From: Granulosicoccus sp964437945
Lineage (GTDB): Bacteria > Pseudomonadota > Gammaproteobacteria > Granulosicoccales > Granulosicoccaceae
Length of the DNA: 64,000 bases
Direction of reading: 5' to 3'
Assembly: GCA_964437945.1 (NCBI GenBank)
Contig: CAYTJF010000001.1
Span: forward strand, 1 to 64,000
The position numbers and the translations under genes are program-made. The notes below the pieces were generated by a model. The model was not told the DNA's origin and searched no databases. It saw nothing but the letters and a program-made list of their open reading frames with translations. Positions 26,993 through 35,348 of this stretch are shown here, one piece after another. Numbering within the stretch: position 1 is the stretch's first letter; each line of letters starts with the position of its first letter.

Positions 26993-27538
26993 ATGCTTGT
27001 GAATACCCCAAAAGTCAGTCTCGGTTGGCAAGCCAGTGCCTTCGAGCTACCCAATCCAGATGGAGACACTTTCTCTCTGGAGCAATTAAACGGTAAAAAT
27101 GGTTTAGTCGTCGTCTTTATCTGCAATCATTGTCCTTATGTTGTTGCCATTGCAAACCGACTGTCCGATGATGCTCGGGTACTGCAAAGTGAAGGGGTAA
27201 ATGTCGTGGCGATAAATTCTAATGATTTTATAAGCTATCCCGCAGACAGCCCTGCAAAAATGACACTGTTTGCTGAACAATACAACTTCAGTTTTCCATA
27301 CCTGGTAGACGAGGACCAATCGGTGGCACGCACATACGATGCAGTGTGTACACCCGATTTTTTCGGCTTTGATCGCAATGGCGCACTAAGATACCGTGGT
27401 CGCCTTGACAATGCTCGCATGGATAACGACACAAACAGAACGCCAGAATTAATCAACGCGATGCGACAAATAGCAGAAACAGAGAGTGGGCCTGCTGAGC
27501 AACTGGCAAGCATGGGCTGTTCTATTAAGTGGCGATGA
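26993..27538 (+). CDS. Thioredoxin-like (AhpC/TSA-type) redox protein
   Basis: This 181-residue protein has a thioredoxin fold with C44-N-H-C47-P, the motif of a group of thioredoxin-like/peroxiredoxin-related proteins, and a later conserved cysteine in CTPDFFGFD. There is no signal peptide, so it acts in the cytoplasm. The substrate is unknown. The C-terminus MRQIAETESGPAEQLASMGC is nearly repeated in a 34-codon remnant at 29471-29575, which points to a past duplication flanking the DUF1996 gene. It is divergent from the GNAT gene. Confidence 0.85.
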   Translation: MLVNTPKVSLGWQASAFELPNPDGDTFSLEQLNGKNGLVVVFICNHCPYVVAIANRLSDDARVLQSEGVNVVAINSNDFISYPADSPAKMTLFAEQYNFSFPYLVDEDQSVARTYDAVCTPDFFGFDRNGALRYRGRLDNARMDNDTNRTPELINAMRQIAETESGPAEQLASMGCSIKWR

Positions 27539-27550
27539 GACCATTTGATT

Positions 27551-29137
27551 CTACTGAGAGATGGCGGCCAAAAGAGAATCACAGGCCTGCCATTCGACAA
27601 CAGGGGTTAGCACGCCAATCTCCTCATGGTAGTCGTTAATCTGAACCACTTGAATACCAGCATCGGAGAGCTGCGCTCGGCAAGATTCGGATACCCATTG
27701 ATACTGTCCTGCGTTAGCCCCAGAGAGAAACGTAATCCATCCAGAACCCGACGATAGTGAAGTCACTTTCAACAACATATCAACCGCTGTGCTTATCTCA
27801 ACTGAGACAGATTCCAGCAATACATCACAATTCATCCAGTTAGCTACTTCGGGCAAGTCACCAATCTCCGCAAAGTAGTCCAGAATCTGAACTACTGGAA
27901 CACCAGCGTCAGAAAGCTCGGTTCGGCACGATTCAGAGACCCACTGATAATGCCCCGCATTAACCCCGGACTGAAACGTTACCCAGCCCGAACCCCATGA
28001 TAGTGAAGTTACCTTCAACAATAAATTTGGCTCTACTTCAGTATTTGTATCTGTATCTGTATTTACATCAGTGTCTTCATCGTCATGGGGCGGATGCTCA
28101 TGATCCCCGTTGTGCATCTTAGTTAACTGAGTTCCAAATGGTGTTTGATCAACCGTGGTTTTCAACAGCCCGTACTGATAAAGCACCTGGCCATCCGGGC
28201 TCTTGTGTCGGTCGTCTAATTGACTGCGATCACCTGCACTGTTTCCAAACTCACACGCGGCTCTCTCCTCGATATTACACCGAACCAATTCATTCATAGA
28301 TTGGGTGTCCCATGCAGCGATATAATCCGCATGAAGAGATTCACCTTGTGTCGCAGCACTGTGATCAGATGACAAGTACCAGTTGCTGTCCGCTTCGACC
28401 CTGTATCGCATATTGTAAATAACTTCAGGGATTCGATAGGGATGGGTAATTGGACAATCGTTGGAACGGCCATCAATCGTTGAGCTGTAAGATAAGTGGC
28501 TAATGTTGTCTGCGCTTTCTAAAATGGGCGCACCGTTAGCATTGACTGCAACGCAATTTGGAAAGTTTACGCTCAATTGTAGTGCTGACCCATTGTTAAT
28601 TGAATTATGCGAAAAGCGACCTGCACTGCTATTCGAAACATTTTGATTCGCCAACATGGTAAGACCATTGGGTATCGGAAGAATCGTGTTTCGATCAAAA
28701 CCTGGACTGCCAAAGCTCTTATAGTAGACGATTAAATCATATGGAATAACAGCCTGATCATTTTCATCAAAGAGTGTTGGCGCCCAATAGGCACTACGAT
28801 TATTCGTACCACCCTCACAGCTTGAACTTCCCATACTAAGTATGCTGTCAGCACTACTGGAATAATTCGTTTGTGTGTTACCCCAAAATGTGTGCAGATG
28901 AGCCCCCGCCGGCTGGCCAGGGTGTACCACAGGGTCATCGTATGAAAGATGAGATACAGCGCAATAAATTCGGGTTCCGTGAGCAGCTCCTGAATTTGCT
29001 GGCGTATTAGTCCACATTTCGGTGCTGCCATCGGTACCAATGGTTATCGGGTATTTCGGGGCTTCTTGTGACGCCGCAACTAACGGATTCAATATACCAA
29101 TTACAACAACGCTTCTTAGTATTTTTACAAGCTTCAT
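27551..29137 (-). CDS. Secreted DUF1996-domain protein with two C-terminal repeats
   Basis: This 528-residue protein has a signal peptide (ends near PLVAASQ). The DUF1996 domain covers about residues 35-345, with CAVSHLSYDDPVVHPGQP and AGAHLHTFWGNT as landmarks; this domain is common in fungi and some bacteria and has no firm function. An Asp/Thr/Asn linker (DVNTDTDTNTEVEP) leads to two closely similar C-terminal repeats of about 65 residues (about 375-440 and 455-520), each with LLLKVTSLS, AGxYQWVSESCR and a second Cys. The gene lies between an intact thioredoxin-like gene and a remnant of a copy of it, so it may have been inserted there. Confidence 0.8.
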   Translation of the reverse strand: MKLVKILRSVVVIGILNPLVAASQEAPKYPITIGTDGSTEMWTNTPANSGAAHGTRIYCAVSHLSYDDPVVHPGQPAGAHLHTFWGNTQTNYSSSADSILSMGSSSCEGGTNNRSAYWAPTLFDENDQAVIPYDLIVYYKSFGSPGFDRNTILPIPNGLTMLANQNVSNSSAGRFSHNSINNGSALQLSVNFPNCVAVNANGAPILESADNISHLSYSSTIDGRSNDCPITHPYRIPEVIYNMRYRVEADSNWYLSSDHSAATQGESLHADYIAAWDTQSMNELVRCNIEERAACEFGNSAGDRSQLDDRHKSPDGQVLYQYGLLKTTVDQTPFGTQLTKMHNGDHEHPPHDDEDTDVNTDTDTNTEVEPNLLLKVTSLSWGSGWVTFQSGVNAGHYQWVSESCRTELSDAGVPVVQILDYFAEIGDLPEVANWMNCDVLLESVSVEISTAVDMLLKVTSLSSGSGWITFLSGANAGQYQWVSESCRAQLSDAGIQVVQINDYHEEIGVLTPVVEWQACDSLLAAISQ

Positions 29138-29470
29138 TTTTTTTGCAGAATTAATTTAGTAATTAAACGACTAGTTAGCCGCCTGTTCAAAAACAGGCGA
29201 CAGTAATAATATAAAAAAATAGACTAGCCTTAGTTATGTCTGAGTTGCGAGACCGAAAACTAACAAATCAGTATTCTCGGCCAACTGCGGAAACTAATTT
29301 CATGCGCCGCTCAAAGCGGCCGGGGGCCGCGACTCGGTCCCCGTTTATGTTAACTAATCGGTATAATTTTGAAGCAGGTTGATTTCTGAACAGTTCTCAA
29401 TCTAGGATAGGGATTAGAAATTGTAAACTATGCCACTATTAAGTAAGCGGCGAATAAGTAAGCAACAAAT
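29138..29470. other. Intergenic region with GC-rich hairpins
   Basis: No gene is apparent. An eight-pair perfect hairpin (CGCCTGTT-CAAA-AACAGGCG) lies at 29180-29199, upstream of the DUF1996 start. Two GC-rich hairpins follow near 29306-29343. AT-rich sequence around 29200-29230 could contain the DUF1996 promoter. Confidence 0.4.
29306..29343 (+). other. Two adjacent GC-rich hairpins
   Basis: The first is GCCGC-TCAAA-GCGGC (29306-29320). The second is a nine-pair stem with one G-T pair (CGGGGGCCG with CGGTCCCCG, 29321-29343) followed by TTTATG. It is terminator-like but the T tract is short. No rightward gene ends just upstream, so a terminator role is unproven. Confidence 0.35.
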
Positions 29471-29575
29471 ATGTGCAATACGTTAAGCAACTATGCCTTG
29501 GGTCAGATAGCAGAAACAGGGAATGAACCAACTAAGCAATTGGCAAATATGGGCTGTCCGATTAAATGGCAGTAG
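29471..29575 (+). pseudogene. 3' remnant of a duplicated thioredoxin-like gene
   Basis: This 34-codon fragment ends in GQIAETGNEPTKQLANMGC followed by PIKWQ and a TAG. It closely matches the C-terminus of the intact thioredoxin-like protein ending at 27538 (RQIAETESGPAEQLASMGC, SIKWR). Nothing upstream of about 29475 resembles the rest of that gene. It abuts the aminotransferase gene. Confidence 0.75.
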
Positions 29576-29611
29576 TTGCCCGACTATTTTCGCCTGTCAG
29601 GGCTTTACACA

Positions 29612-30802
29612 ATGAACTTTAGTGCGCGAGAAATAGCTGCTGTACGTGCGGAAACACCAGCATGTGATTCACTGATTCACTTTAACAACGCAGGTGCATC
29701 ATTAATGCCTAAGCCTGTACATCAATCTGTGTTAGATCATCTGAATCTGGAATTCACTATTGGCGGCTACGAAGCACACGCTCAAGCAGCGACTCAGATG
29801 AACGCGTTTTATGAAGCATTTGCACGTCTGTTAAACGCGAGCACTGACGAAATTGCCTATGTGGAAAATGCCACTCGTGCCTGGGACATGGCCTTTTATG
29901 GTCTGCCTTTGCAAGACGGAGATCGCATACTGACTCACGCATCTGAATACGTATCCAATTACCTGGGATTTTTACAACAAGCAAAACGACGAAACTTGTT
30001 CATCGACTTGATACCATCAGATGAATACGGCCAGATCGACGTTAATGCTATACCTGAACTGATAACCGACAAAACCCGACTCATTGCTATTACACATGTG
30101 CCGACTCAGGGAGGGTTAGTTAATCCGGCGATAGAAGTTGGCAGAGTCGCAAAAAAACATGGGCTAATGTATTTGCTCGATGCTTGTCAGTCTGCGGGTC
30201 AGATAGCGCTTGATGTAAAAAAGCTCAATTGCGATGTACTTACCGGTACCGGGCGAAAATTTCTTCGTGGACCGCGCGGCACTGGTTTTATGTACATCAG
30301 AAAGGCATTTATCGAACAGCTCGACCCACCCTTTGTCGATTTGCATTCGGCCAACTGGACACACGAAAATAAGTTTGAATTCGTGCCAAATGCAAAAAGA
30401 TTCGAAAACTGGGAAAGCTTTGTCGCCGGGCGAATCGGTTTAATGCAGGCCGTGCAATACGCCAATAATCTTGGGATAGATCGAATTCAGTCGCGTGTAA
30501 CTGCCCTTGCTTCAAATTTACGTGAGCAACTCTCGCTTGTAGGAGGCGTGGCGGTACATGACCTTGGTTTGCACAAATGCGGTATCGTCACCCTGACAAA
30601 ACAGGGAGTGCCCAGCGATTTTGCAGCGCGTCAACTACGTGAAATGGGCATCAATGTATCGGTATCAGAACTCACCAGTGCGCGACTTGACTTAGGCCTT
30701 CGCAAGCTTGATTCACTTGTTCGGGCATCAGTGCATTATTTCAATACCGAAGAGGAGATATCGAAATTTGTACAGGCCGTTGATTCACTCAAACCAGATT
30801 GA
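29612..30802 (+). CDS. Class V aminotransferase-fold PLP enzyme
   Basis: Starting at the ATG at 29612 (AGGG about ten bases upstream), the protein has 396 residues. It shows fold-type I PLP landmarks: HFNNAGASLMP near the start, DACQSAGQ with the cofactor-ring aspartate, and TGTGRKFLRGPRGTG with the Schiff-base lysine. Relatives include cysteine desulfurase-like enzymes and the C-S lyase EgtE of ergothioneine synthesis, but the motifs do not settle the substrate. It is not an IscS-type desulfurase, since the usual active-site cysteine loop is not evident. It converges with the TRAP binding-protein gene. Confidence 0.82.
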   Translation: MNFSAREIAAVRAETPACDSLIHFNNAGASLMPKPVHQSVLDHLNLEFTIGGYEAHAQAATQMNAFYEAFARLLNASTDEIAYVENATRAWDMAFYGLPLQDGDRILTHASEYVSNYLGFLQQAKRRNLFIDLIPSDEYGQIDVNAIPELITDKTRLIAITHVPTQGGLVNPAIEVGRVAKKHGLMYLLDACQSAGQIALDVKKLNCDVLTGTGRKFLRGPRGTGFMYIRKAFIEQLDPPFVDLHSANWTHENKFEFVPNAKRFENWESFVAGRIGLMQAVQYANNLGIDRIQSRVTALASNLREQLSLVGGVAVHDLGLHKCGIVTLTKQGVPSDFAARQLREMGINVSVSELTSARLDLGLRKLDSLVRASVHYFNTEEEISKFVQAVDSLKPD

Positions 30803-30823
30803 GAATCCAATGGCCAAAATAAA

Positions 30824-30852
30824 AAAAGCGGAACATAAAGTTCCGCTCTTAA
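30824..30852. terminator. Bidirectional rho-independent terminator
   Basis: An eight-pair perfect stem AGCGGAAC-ATAAA-GTTCCGCT (30828-30848) has an A run on its left and TCTT on its right. It should terminate the leftward TRAP gene strongly and the rightward aminotransferase gene more weakly. Confidence 0.85.
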
Positions 30853-30879
30853 TAAGAAAAACTAACTGCTAACTACAAT

Positions 30880-31980
30880 CTAGATATCCAATACACGATT
30901 ACGCTGATTGGAGAATCCGACTTCTGCAATTTTTAAGTAAGCAGCCATTTCTCGCAGGTTGGTTTGGAAACTATCGTCAATCTTCGCTGCCAGCTCACTG
31001 TGGTCTCTTGTTTCTTCGAAGACTTCTTCAGCCGCCTCACCAAATGCATCATATACGTCGTCGTTGAATTCACGTAGTTCAATGCCGTTGTCATCAACCA
31101 TCTTATTCAGGAATTCGCCATTGTTCGCAACGGCTTCTTCAGGCTGAGCCGCATTCTCTTCCATACAAGCCGTTTCAATGACAATCTTTTCCCAGTTAGA
31201 TAGTTTTTCGAACCACTCTTTGTTCATACCAAATGCAAGACCACCACCTGGCTCATGCATACCCGGTGAGTAGTAGTATTTAGCCGCTTCATAAAACTTC
31301 ATGAAGTAATCGTTGTAAGGGCCAACCCACTCCGTAGCATCGATGGCGCCTGAGACCAGGTTTTCATAAATCTGACCACCAGGCAGAGAAACAGGTGATG
31401 CACCCAACTTCGCCATTACGTCACCACCAAGACCTGGTATACGCATTTTAAGTCCTTTAAGGTCATCAGCAGATTCAATTTCTTTGTTGAACCAACCACC
31501 CATCTGTGTGCCGGTACCTCCACAGGTAAACGCTTTCAGACCGTACTCGCCCGATAGCTCATCCCATAGTTCCTGACCGCCTTTGAATTTAATCCAGGCA
31601 TTCCACTCAAGATTTGTCATGCCAAATGGCACGGAGGTGAAATAAGCAAAACCAGGGTGTTTACCCTTCCAGTAATAGTCTGCTGCTATGTAGGCCTGAG
31701 AGTTTCCAGAAGCAACTTCATCAAATGAATCAAATGCACCAACACGTTCACCGGCTGCAAAGTATTCAACCTCGATTTTGCCCTCCGACAAATCACCGAT
31801 GCGTTGTGCAAGGCGTTGTGCGCTTAAACCCAGACCAGGAAAATCGCGAGGCCATGTAGACACGATAGTCAATTTGGTTTTGCTTTGTGCAATGGCAGGT
31901 GCGGAAATGATTCCGGAACCAGCAGCAGTCGCCAAACCAAGTCCGGCCGCACCTCTGGTTAAAAACGTTCTTCTCGTCAT
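30880..31980 (-). CDS. TRAP transporter periplasmic solute-binding protein (DctP/TakP type)
   Basis: This 366-residue protein carries a twin-arginine signal (TRRTFLTRGAAGLGLATAAG) ending at an AIA cleavage site. The mature part has KLTIVSTWPRDFPGLG, MRIPGLGGDVMAKLG and ATEWVGPYND, landmarks of the TakP-like subgroup that binds 2-oxo acids or lactate-like carboxylates. The membrane subunits DctQ and DctM are not adjacent, so it must pair with a distant permease, or the locus is a remnant. A strong terminator lies just downstream. The 293 bases upstream hold no gene. Confidence 0.92.
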   Translation of the reverse strand: MTRRTFLTRGAAGLGLATAAGSGIISAPAIAQSKTKLTIVSTWPRDFPGLGLSAQRLAQRIGDLSEGKIEVEYFAAGERVGAFDSFDEVASGNSQAYIAADYYWKGKHPGFAYFTSVPFGMTNLEWNAWIKFKGGQELWDELSGEYGLKAFTCGGTGTQMGGWFNKEIESADDLKGLKMRIPGLGGDVMAKLGASPVSLPGGQIYENLVSGAIDATEWVGPYNDYFMKFYEAAKYYYSPGMHEPGGGLAFGMNKEWFEKLSNWEKIVIETACMEENAAQPEEAVANNGEFLNKMVDDNGIELREFNDDVYDAFGEAAEEVFEETRDHSELAAKIDDSFQTNLREMAAYLKIAEVGFSNQRNRVLDI

Positions 31981-32273
31981 TTTCTTTGAATCTCCTAAAA
32001 TGAAAGGTTTGTTTATAGTCTAAATTTGTGCGACCAATCGAAATTGATTGCTACTTGGCACATAAGAACATCATCACTCCATCGAGTAATGTCTCAACTG
32101 TACAGCTTACAACAAGGACGCACTGGTTCGAAAGGCCCAGCAGCGCTCAAAAAAACAGTATTTATCTGCCTGATGGACATAGTAAGCCTATCTTGAGTGG
32201 ATTATGTGCCGTGCAGACTAAATTAGTACTGAAACAATCTCTCGGCCCACGCATACCACATTGTCAACCACCG

Positions 32274-32837
32274 CTACAACGCTTCTTTCAATTTTCGCGC
32301 ATGGTATTTCTGTAGGTGTTCGTCTCCTTCATAGCCTTTCTGGCGGACCCATTCAAAGGTGTGCAGAAAGGTCTGTTTGCCAAATCCGCCAGGCAACGCG
32401 GCAACAGCGGCTTGCAGAGCATTGGATCTAACAGCAGGTACATCTTCAGGCATGAATAGAATGGTGGGCGTGAACATGACCCCCCATTTCAGCGCAGCGT
32501 CTTTTTCGCTGAGCACTTCACCGTCAAGATCGGTTACCTCCTCAGAGCCAAACAAGTTTAGTTGCACTATGTTGAAGTTTTCCTGAACATAATTACTGAT
32601 TTGAGGGTCGGCTAATACGACTTCATGCATTTTTCTACAATAGATACACGCATACTGTTCGACGATTATGGCCAGTCGCTTGTTTTCAGCTTTCGCGTCG
32701 TCAATATCTTCTGCAATATCTTTGAAACTAACCGTAAACCAGTCTTGGGTGTGCAGACCACCTTCGCCGATGTCATCAGCGTCGGCTGCATATAGCCATA
32801 ATGGGAGAAAAAGCAGGAAAATCGAGAGAGTTTTCAA
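32274..32837 (-). CDS. soxW: Periplasmic SoxW-like thioredoxin
   Basis: This 187-residue protein begins with TTG at 32837, chosen because a perfect GGAGG lies six bases upstream and the start opens a signal peptide (LSIFLLFLPLWLYA). The thioredoxin-fold motif is CIYCRKMHE, as in SoxW-type thioredoxins that keep periplasmic sulfur-oxidation proteins reduced. TPTILFMPED later corresponds to the cis-Pro strand. It is divergent from the SoxS-like gene. No soxXYZABCD genes are in the window. Confidence 0.75.
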   Translation of the reverse strand: MKTLSIFLLFLPLWLYAADADDIGEGGLHTQDWFTVSFKDIAEDIDDAKAENKRLAIIVEQYACIYCRKMHEVVLADPQISNYVQENFNIVQLNLFGSEEVTDLDGEVLSEKDAALKWGVMFTPTILFMPEDVPAVRSNALQAAVAALPGGFGKQTFLHTFEWVRQKGYEGDEHLQKYHARKLKEAL

Positions 32838-33155
32838 ATTTCACCTCCGTATCTACAAACTGAGCTTGTCATGAGTGTTTACGCTACTTTTTCAGAATTT
32901 GGACACTCACGATTGTATACTATACCCATGACACCCAGCCAGACAGATCGCACTCAAAACAACGACTTAAGAGTGATTGAAGTGTTACGGACAAGGGTAG
33001 TGTTGAAACCAACGCAGATCTACCGGACTAGCACCATCCAGCCATGCAAAAGGTGGTTTGATAAACCTCTTCTATGGAAAACGTGGCTCAATGAATTTCG
33101 TGCCGGCAACACGAATTGTGGAAAAAAGTATTTCGGCAACATACCACTCGGCAAA
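32838..33155. other. Intergenic region between the SoxW- and SoxS-like genes
   Basis: The frame of the SoxS-like gene stays open leftward to 32871, but the upstream 95 codons (for example PTQIYRTSTIQPCKRW) look non-coding and precede the signal peptide, so I leave them out. TTGGAC with a downstream TATACC, 16 bases apart near 32895-32925, could be a rightward promoter. Confidence 0.35.
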
Positions 33156-33545
33156 ATGTGGCGCGGAAAAACATTTATTAGTACAACTGTTTTCTGCTTA
33201 TGGATAGCGCTGTTTTCACAGCCTGCTTTTTCGACATCTGCTCAACTGATAATGGTCGAGGAAACGCACTGCCCATTCTGTGCTCGTTTTAATGCTGAAA
33301 TTGCACCTGTGTATCCCAAAACAACTGAAGGCAACATTGCACCACTACGCCGAGTCAGCATTGACGAGGGTTGGCCGGATGATCTTTCGCACATAGAAAC
33401 TGAATCACTCACGCCCACGTTCATACTCATTCAGGATAATCGCGAACTGGGTAGATTATACGGCTACCAGGGTGATGAGTTCTTCTGGTTCCTACTAGGC
33501 GAATTGTTTGAAAAGCTGGAACCAGTTACGGATAAGGCAAATTAA
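33156..33545 (+). CDS. soxS: Periplasmic SoxS-like thioredoxin
   Basis: The ATG at 33156 starts a signal peptide (TFISTTVFCLWIALFSQPAFS), leaving 129 residues in total. The mature domain closely follows the SoxS pattern: HCPFCARFNAEIAPVYPKT, then PLRRVSIDEGWPDDL, TPTFIL and GRLYGYQGDEFFW. SoxS is the periplasmic disulfide reductase that reactivates SoxYZ in Sox systems (not the E. coli superoxide regulator of the same name). Its presence near a SoxW-like gene but without sox structural genes suggests either a distant sox operon or a role with other periplasmic thiol proteins. Confidence 0.8.
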   Translation: MWRGKTFISTTVFCLWIALFSQPAFSTSAQLIMVEETHCPFCARFNAEIAPVYPKTTEGNIAPLRRVSIDEGWPDDLSHIETESLTPTFILIQDNRELGRLYGYQGDEFFWFLLGELFEKLEPVTDKAN

Positions 33546-33618
33546 TATCGATGTTAATCTCCTTACCGTAACCCTCGCATTATCGAACAAACATCGTAAG
33601 TTTGTAACCAATGTCTGT

Positions 33619-34086
33619 TTATAACCATCGTCGAACCTGGTGTTTGTATTCGGTGTATTGCTCACCAAACAGTTCAGCTAGCACCTGCTCTTCTGGTTTG
33701 ATTTGAAACTGCGTCAGGTACCAGACAAAAACAAACAGCATAGGCACACCAACTGGATTGCCAATCCAGAAAGCCCAACCGATAAGCAGCAACAGCATGC
33801 CAAGATACATCGGGTTACGGGTAAGTTTATACATGCCAGTTGCTACTAAAGCCTGGCTTCTCTCCGGCTTTAACGGATTAACGGTGGTTTTAGCTCGAAA
33901 GAATAACCAAACCGACCAGACCTCAATAACAACACCAACACAGAAAAAAAGGCAAGCTGATAACTTGAATGCGTCGAGTTCAATTTTTAGTGACGGTGCG
34001 AGCTTATCCAGTAGATATATTGTTAGACCAATGGTCAATCCCACCACCGGTGGTGGGATTTTTAAATTGAGTAAGCTACCTTTCAC
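33619..34086 (-). CDS. Isoprenylcysteine carboxyl methyltransferase-family membrane protein
   Basis: This 155-residue protein has about four transmembrane helices and the ICMT-family signature GMYKLTRNPMYLGMLL (about 94-109) and a C-terminal EEQVLAELFGEQYTEY segment. These proteins are SAM-dependent methyltransferase-like, but bacterial members have diverse or unknown substrates. The gene is the last of the leftward series that starts at dsrA and follows the DsrE-like gene by 83 bases. Its 5' coding region contains a 24-base perfect palindrome (34037-34060). Confidence 0.82.
   Translation of the reverse strand: MKGSLLNLKIPPPVVGLTIGLTIYLLDKLAPSLKIELDAFKLSACLFFCVGVVIEVWSVWLFFRAKTTVNPLKPERSQALVATGMYKLTRNPMYLGMLLLLIGWAFWIGNPVGVPMLFVFVWYLTQFQIKPEEQVLAELFGEQYTEYKHQVRRWL
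34037..34060. repeat. 24-bp perfect palindrome inside the ICMT-family gene
   Basis: The half-site AATCCCACCACC is followed directly by its complement, then by a T run on the plus strand. It falls in codons encoding the IPPPVVG segment, so it may simply reflect Pro/Val codon choice. Confidence 0.5.
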
Positions 34087-34169
34087 TTTGATTGATTTTT
34101 ATCTTGTTGGTCTTTATCGAGCTTATTTATACTTTTTTTATTCATGCCTGACCATTCAATCTAATCGAT

Positions 34170-34619
34170 CTAAGGACGGATGTAAGCATAGCCTTTTTCT
34201 TGCAAGTCAACTAGCTGCACTACGCCGGAAGGCACAAGATTGGCTTCATCGATCAGAACAATATCCTCACCAGCTTTTTTCTGCATTGCATTGTGCGTAT
34301 TACCGCAAGCTGAGAAAGTAAGATTTTCAATTTCCAGCGACATGACGGAGATACGATCTTTAACGGGTGATGTGTCTGAGCGAAACATATGTAATCCTGG
34401 ACCATAAGCCACCAGTTCGATCTCTACCGACTCGCCAATTGATTCGTAGTATTTATTCATATTCGCAACGTTGTTTAATGCCATATTCATACGTGCAGGA
34501 TCGTTTTCATCAACATGGATAGCAACCTTGTGCATTGCTGTGTCTGCAGCTATGAGTGTATTGAAAAAAGCGCCTGCGCTGACAATGGTGAGTAAGATAA
34601 CTGCTATTAGTTTTTTCAT
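34170..34619 (-). CDS. Exported DsrE-family protein
   Basis: Starting at ATG 34619 (GGAG eight bases upstream), the 149-residue protein has a signal peptide (LIAVILLTIVSAGAFFNTLIAA) followed by a DsrE/YchN-like domain. The segment KVAIHVDENDP at the start and a conserved-looking cysteine in FSACGNTHNAM, about 90 residues later, resemble sulfur-transfer DsrE proteins that carry persulfide sulfur. Unlike DsrE of the dsr cluster it is exported. It follows the response-regulator gene by 54 bases on the same strand as the dsr genes, so a link to periplasmic sulfur handling is plausible. Confidence 0.8.
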   Translation of the reverse strand: MKKLIAVILLTIVSAGAFFNTLIAADTAMHKVAIHVDENDPARMNMALNNVANMNKYYESIGESVEIELVAYGPGLHMFRSDTSPVKDRISVMSLEIENLTFSACGNTHNAMQKKAGEDIVLIDEANLVPSGVVQLVDLQEKGYAYIRP

Positions 34620-34673
34620 GTGTTTCTCCAAATGATTAGACTTGCATAGTGCCAACCTGAAACAAATCAGCTT

Positions 34674-35348
34674 TTATTCTTCGCTGTTCAGATTGTCAAA
34701 CATATTTTCTGAAATAGCCAGCACAGCAGCCTGCACTCGCGATTGAACCTTAAGCTTTTTTAACACCGCTCGGACGTGCAATTTAACCGTACCATCAACG
34801 ATGCCCAGTGCCGATGCGATGTCTTTATTACTTTGCCCTTGCGCAATATGACGCAATATGTCCATTTCCCGGGGCGTTAAATTGTACGTGTCGGTTACAG
34901 ACCGGCTCGGTTTTTCATCTTTTGACACTACAGCACGGGCCAGTAAACTGGTTAGATCTGGCGCTACCACTGTTTCTCCGTCTTTAGCCTGCTTTAATAG
35001 CTGCTCCAGTACATCGATCTCCATGTCTTTTAACAAATAACCCATAGCGCCGATTCTGAGCGCTTCCATTAAGTCCTGCTCTTCAACGCTTGTGGTTAGT
35101 ATGACCACACATTGTGTTGGCATAACTTCTTTAATTTTTACCAGCAACTCGAGCCCGCTCAATTCCTTCATGCGTAAATCCAGCAGCACCACATCGGGCT
35201 GCGAATGATTGATCAAATCAATCGCCTCAGTCGGGTTGCCAGACATGCCTACTACATTAATATCCCGACTGGTCAGTAATTGCTTTAAACCATTTCGAAA
35301 CAAGGCATGATCATCAATTATCACAACGCTTAGATTGCTATTGCTCAT
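34674..35348 (-). CDS. NarL/FixJ-type response regulator
   Basis: This 224-residue protein has a receiver domain with the phosphorylation site D57 (VLLDLRM), the acidic pair IIDDH, and the conserved lysine region GYLLKD. A LuxR-type helix-turn-helix follows at the C-terminus (LTPREMDILRHIAQGQSNKDIA, near 154-175). It overlaps the sensor-kinase stop by four bases. It is probably the partner of that kinase and a candidate regulator of the dsr genes. Confidence 0.93.
   Translation of the reverse strand: MSNSNLSVVIIDDHALFRNGLKQLLTSRDINVVGMSGNPTEAIDLINHSQPDVVLLDLRMKELSGLELLVKIKEVMPTQCVVILTTSVEEQDLMEALRIGAMGYLLKDMEIDVLEQLLKQAKDGETVVAPDLTSLLARAVVSKDEKPSRSVTDTYNLTPREMDILRHIAQGQSNKDIASALGIVDGTVKLHVRAVLKKLKVQSRVQAAVLAISENMFDNLNSEE

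Noticed and set aside
32871..33155. N-terminal extension of the SoxS-like protein
   Set aside because: The 95 upstream codons precede a typical signal peptide, contain no hydrophobic start and have no family resemblance.
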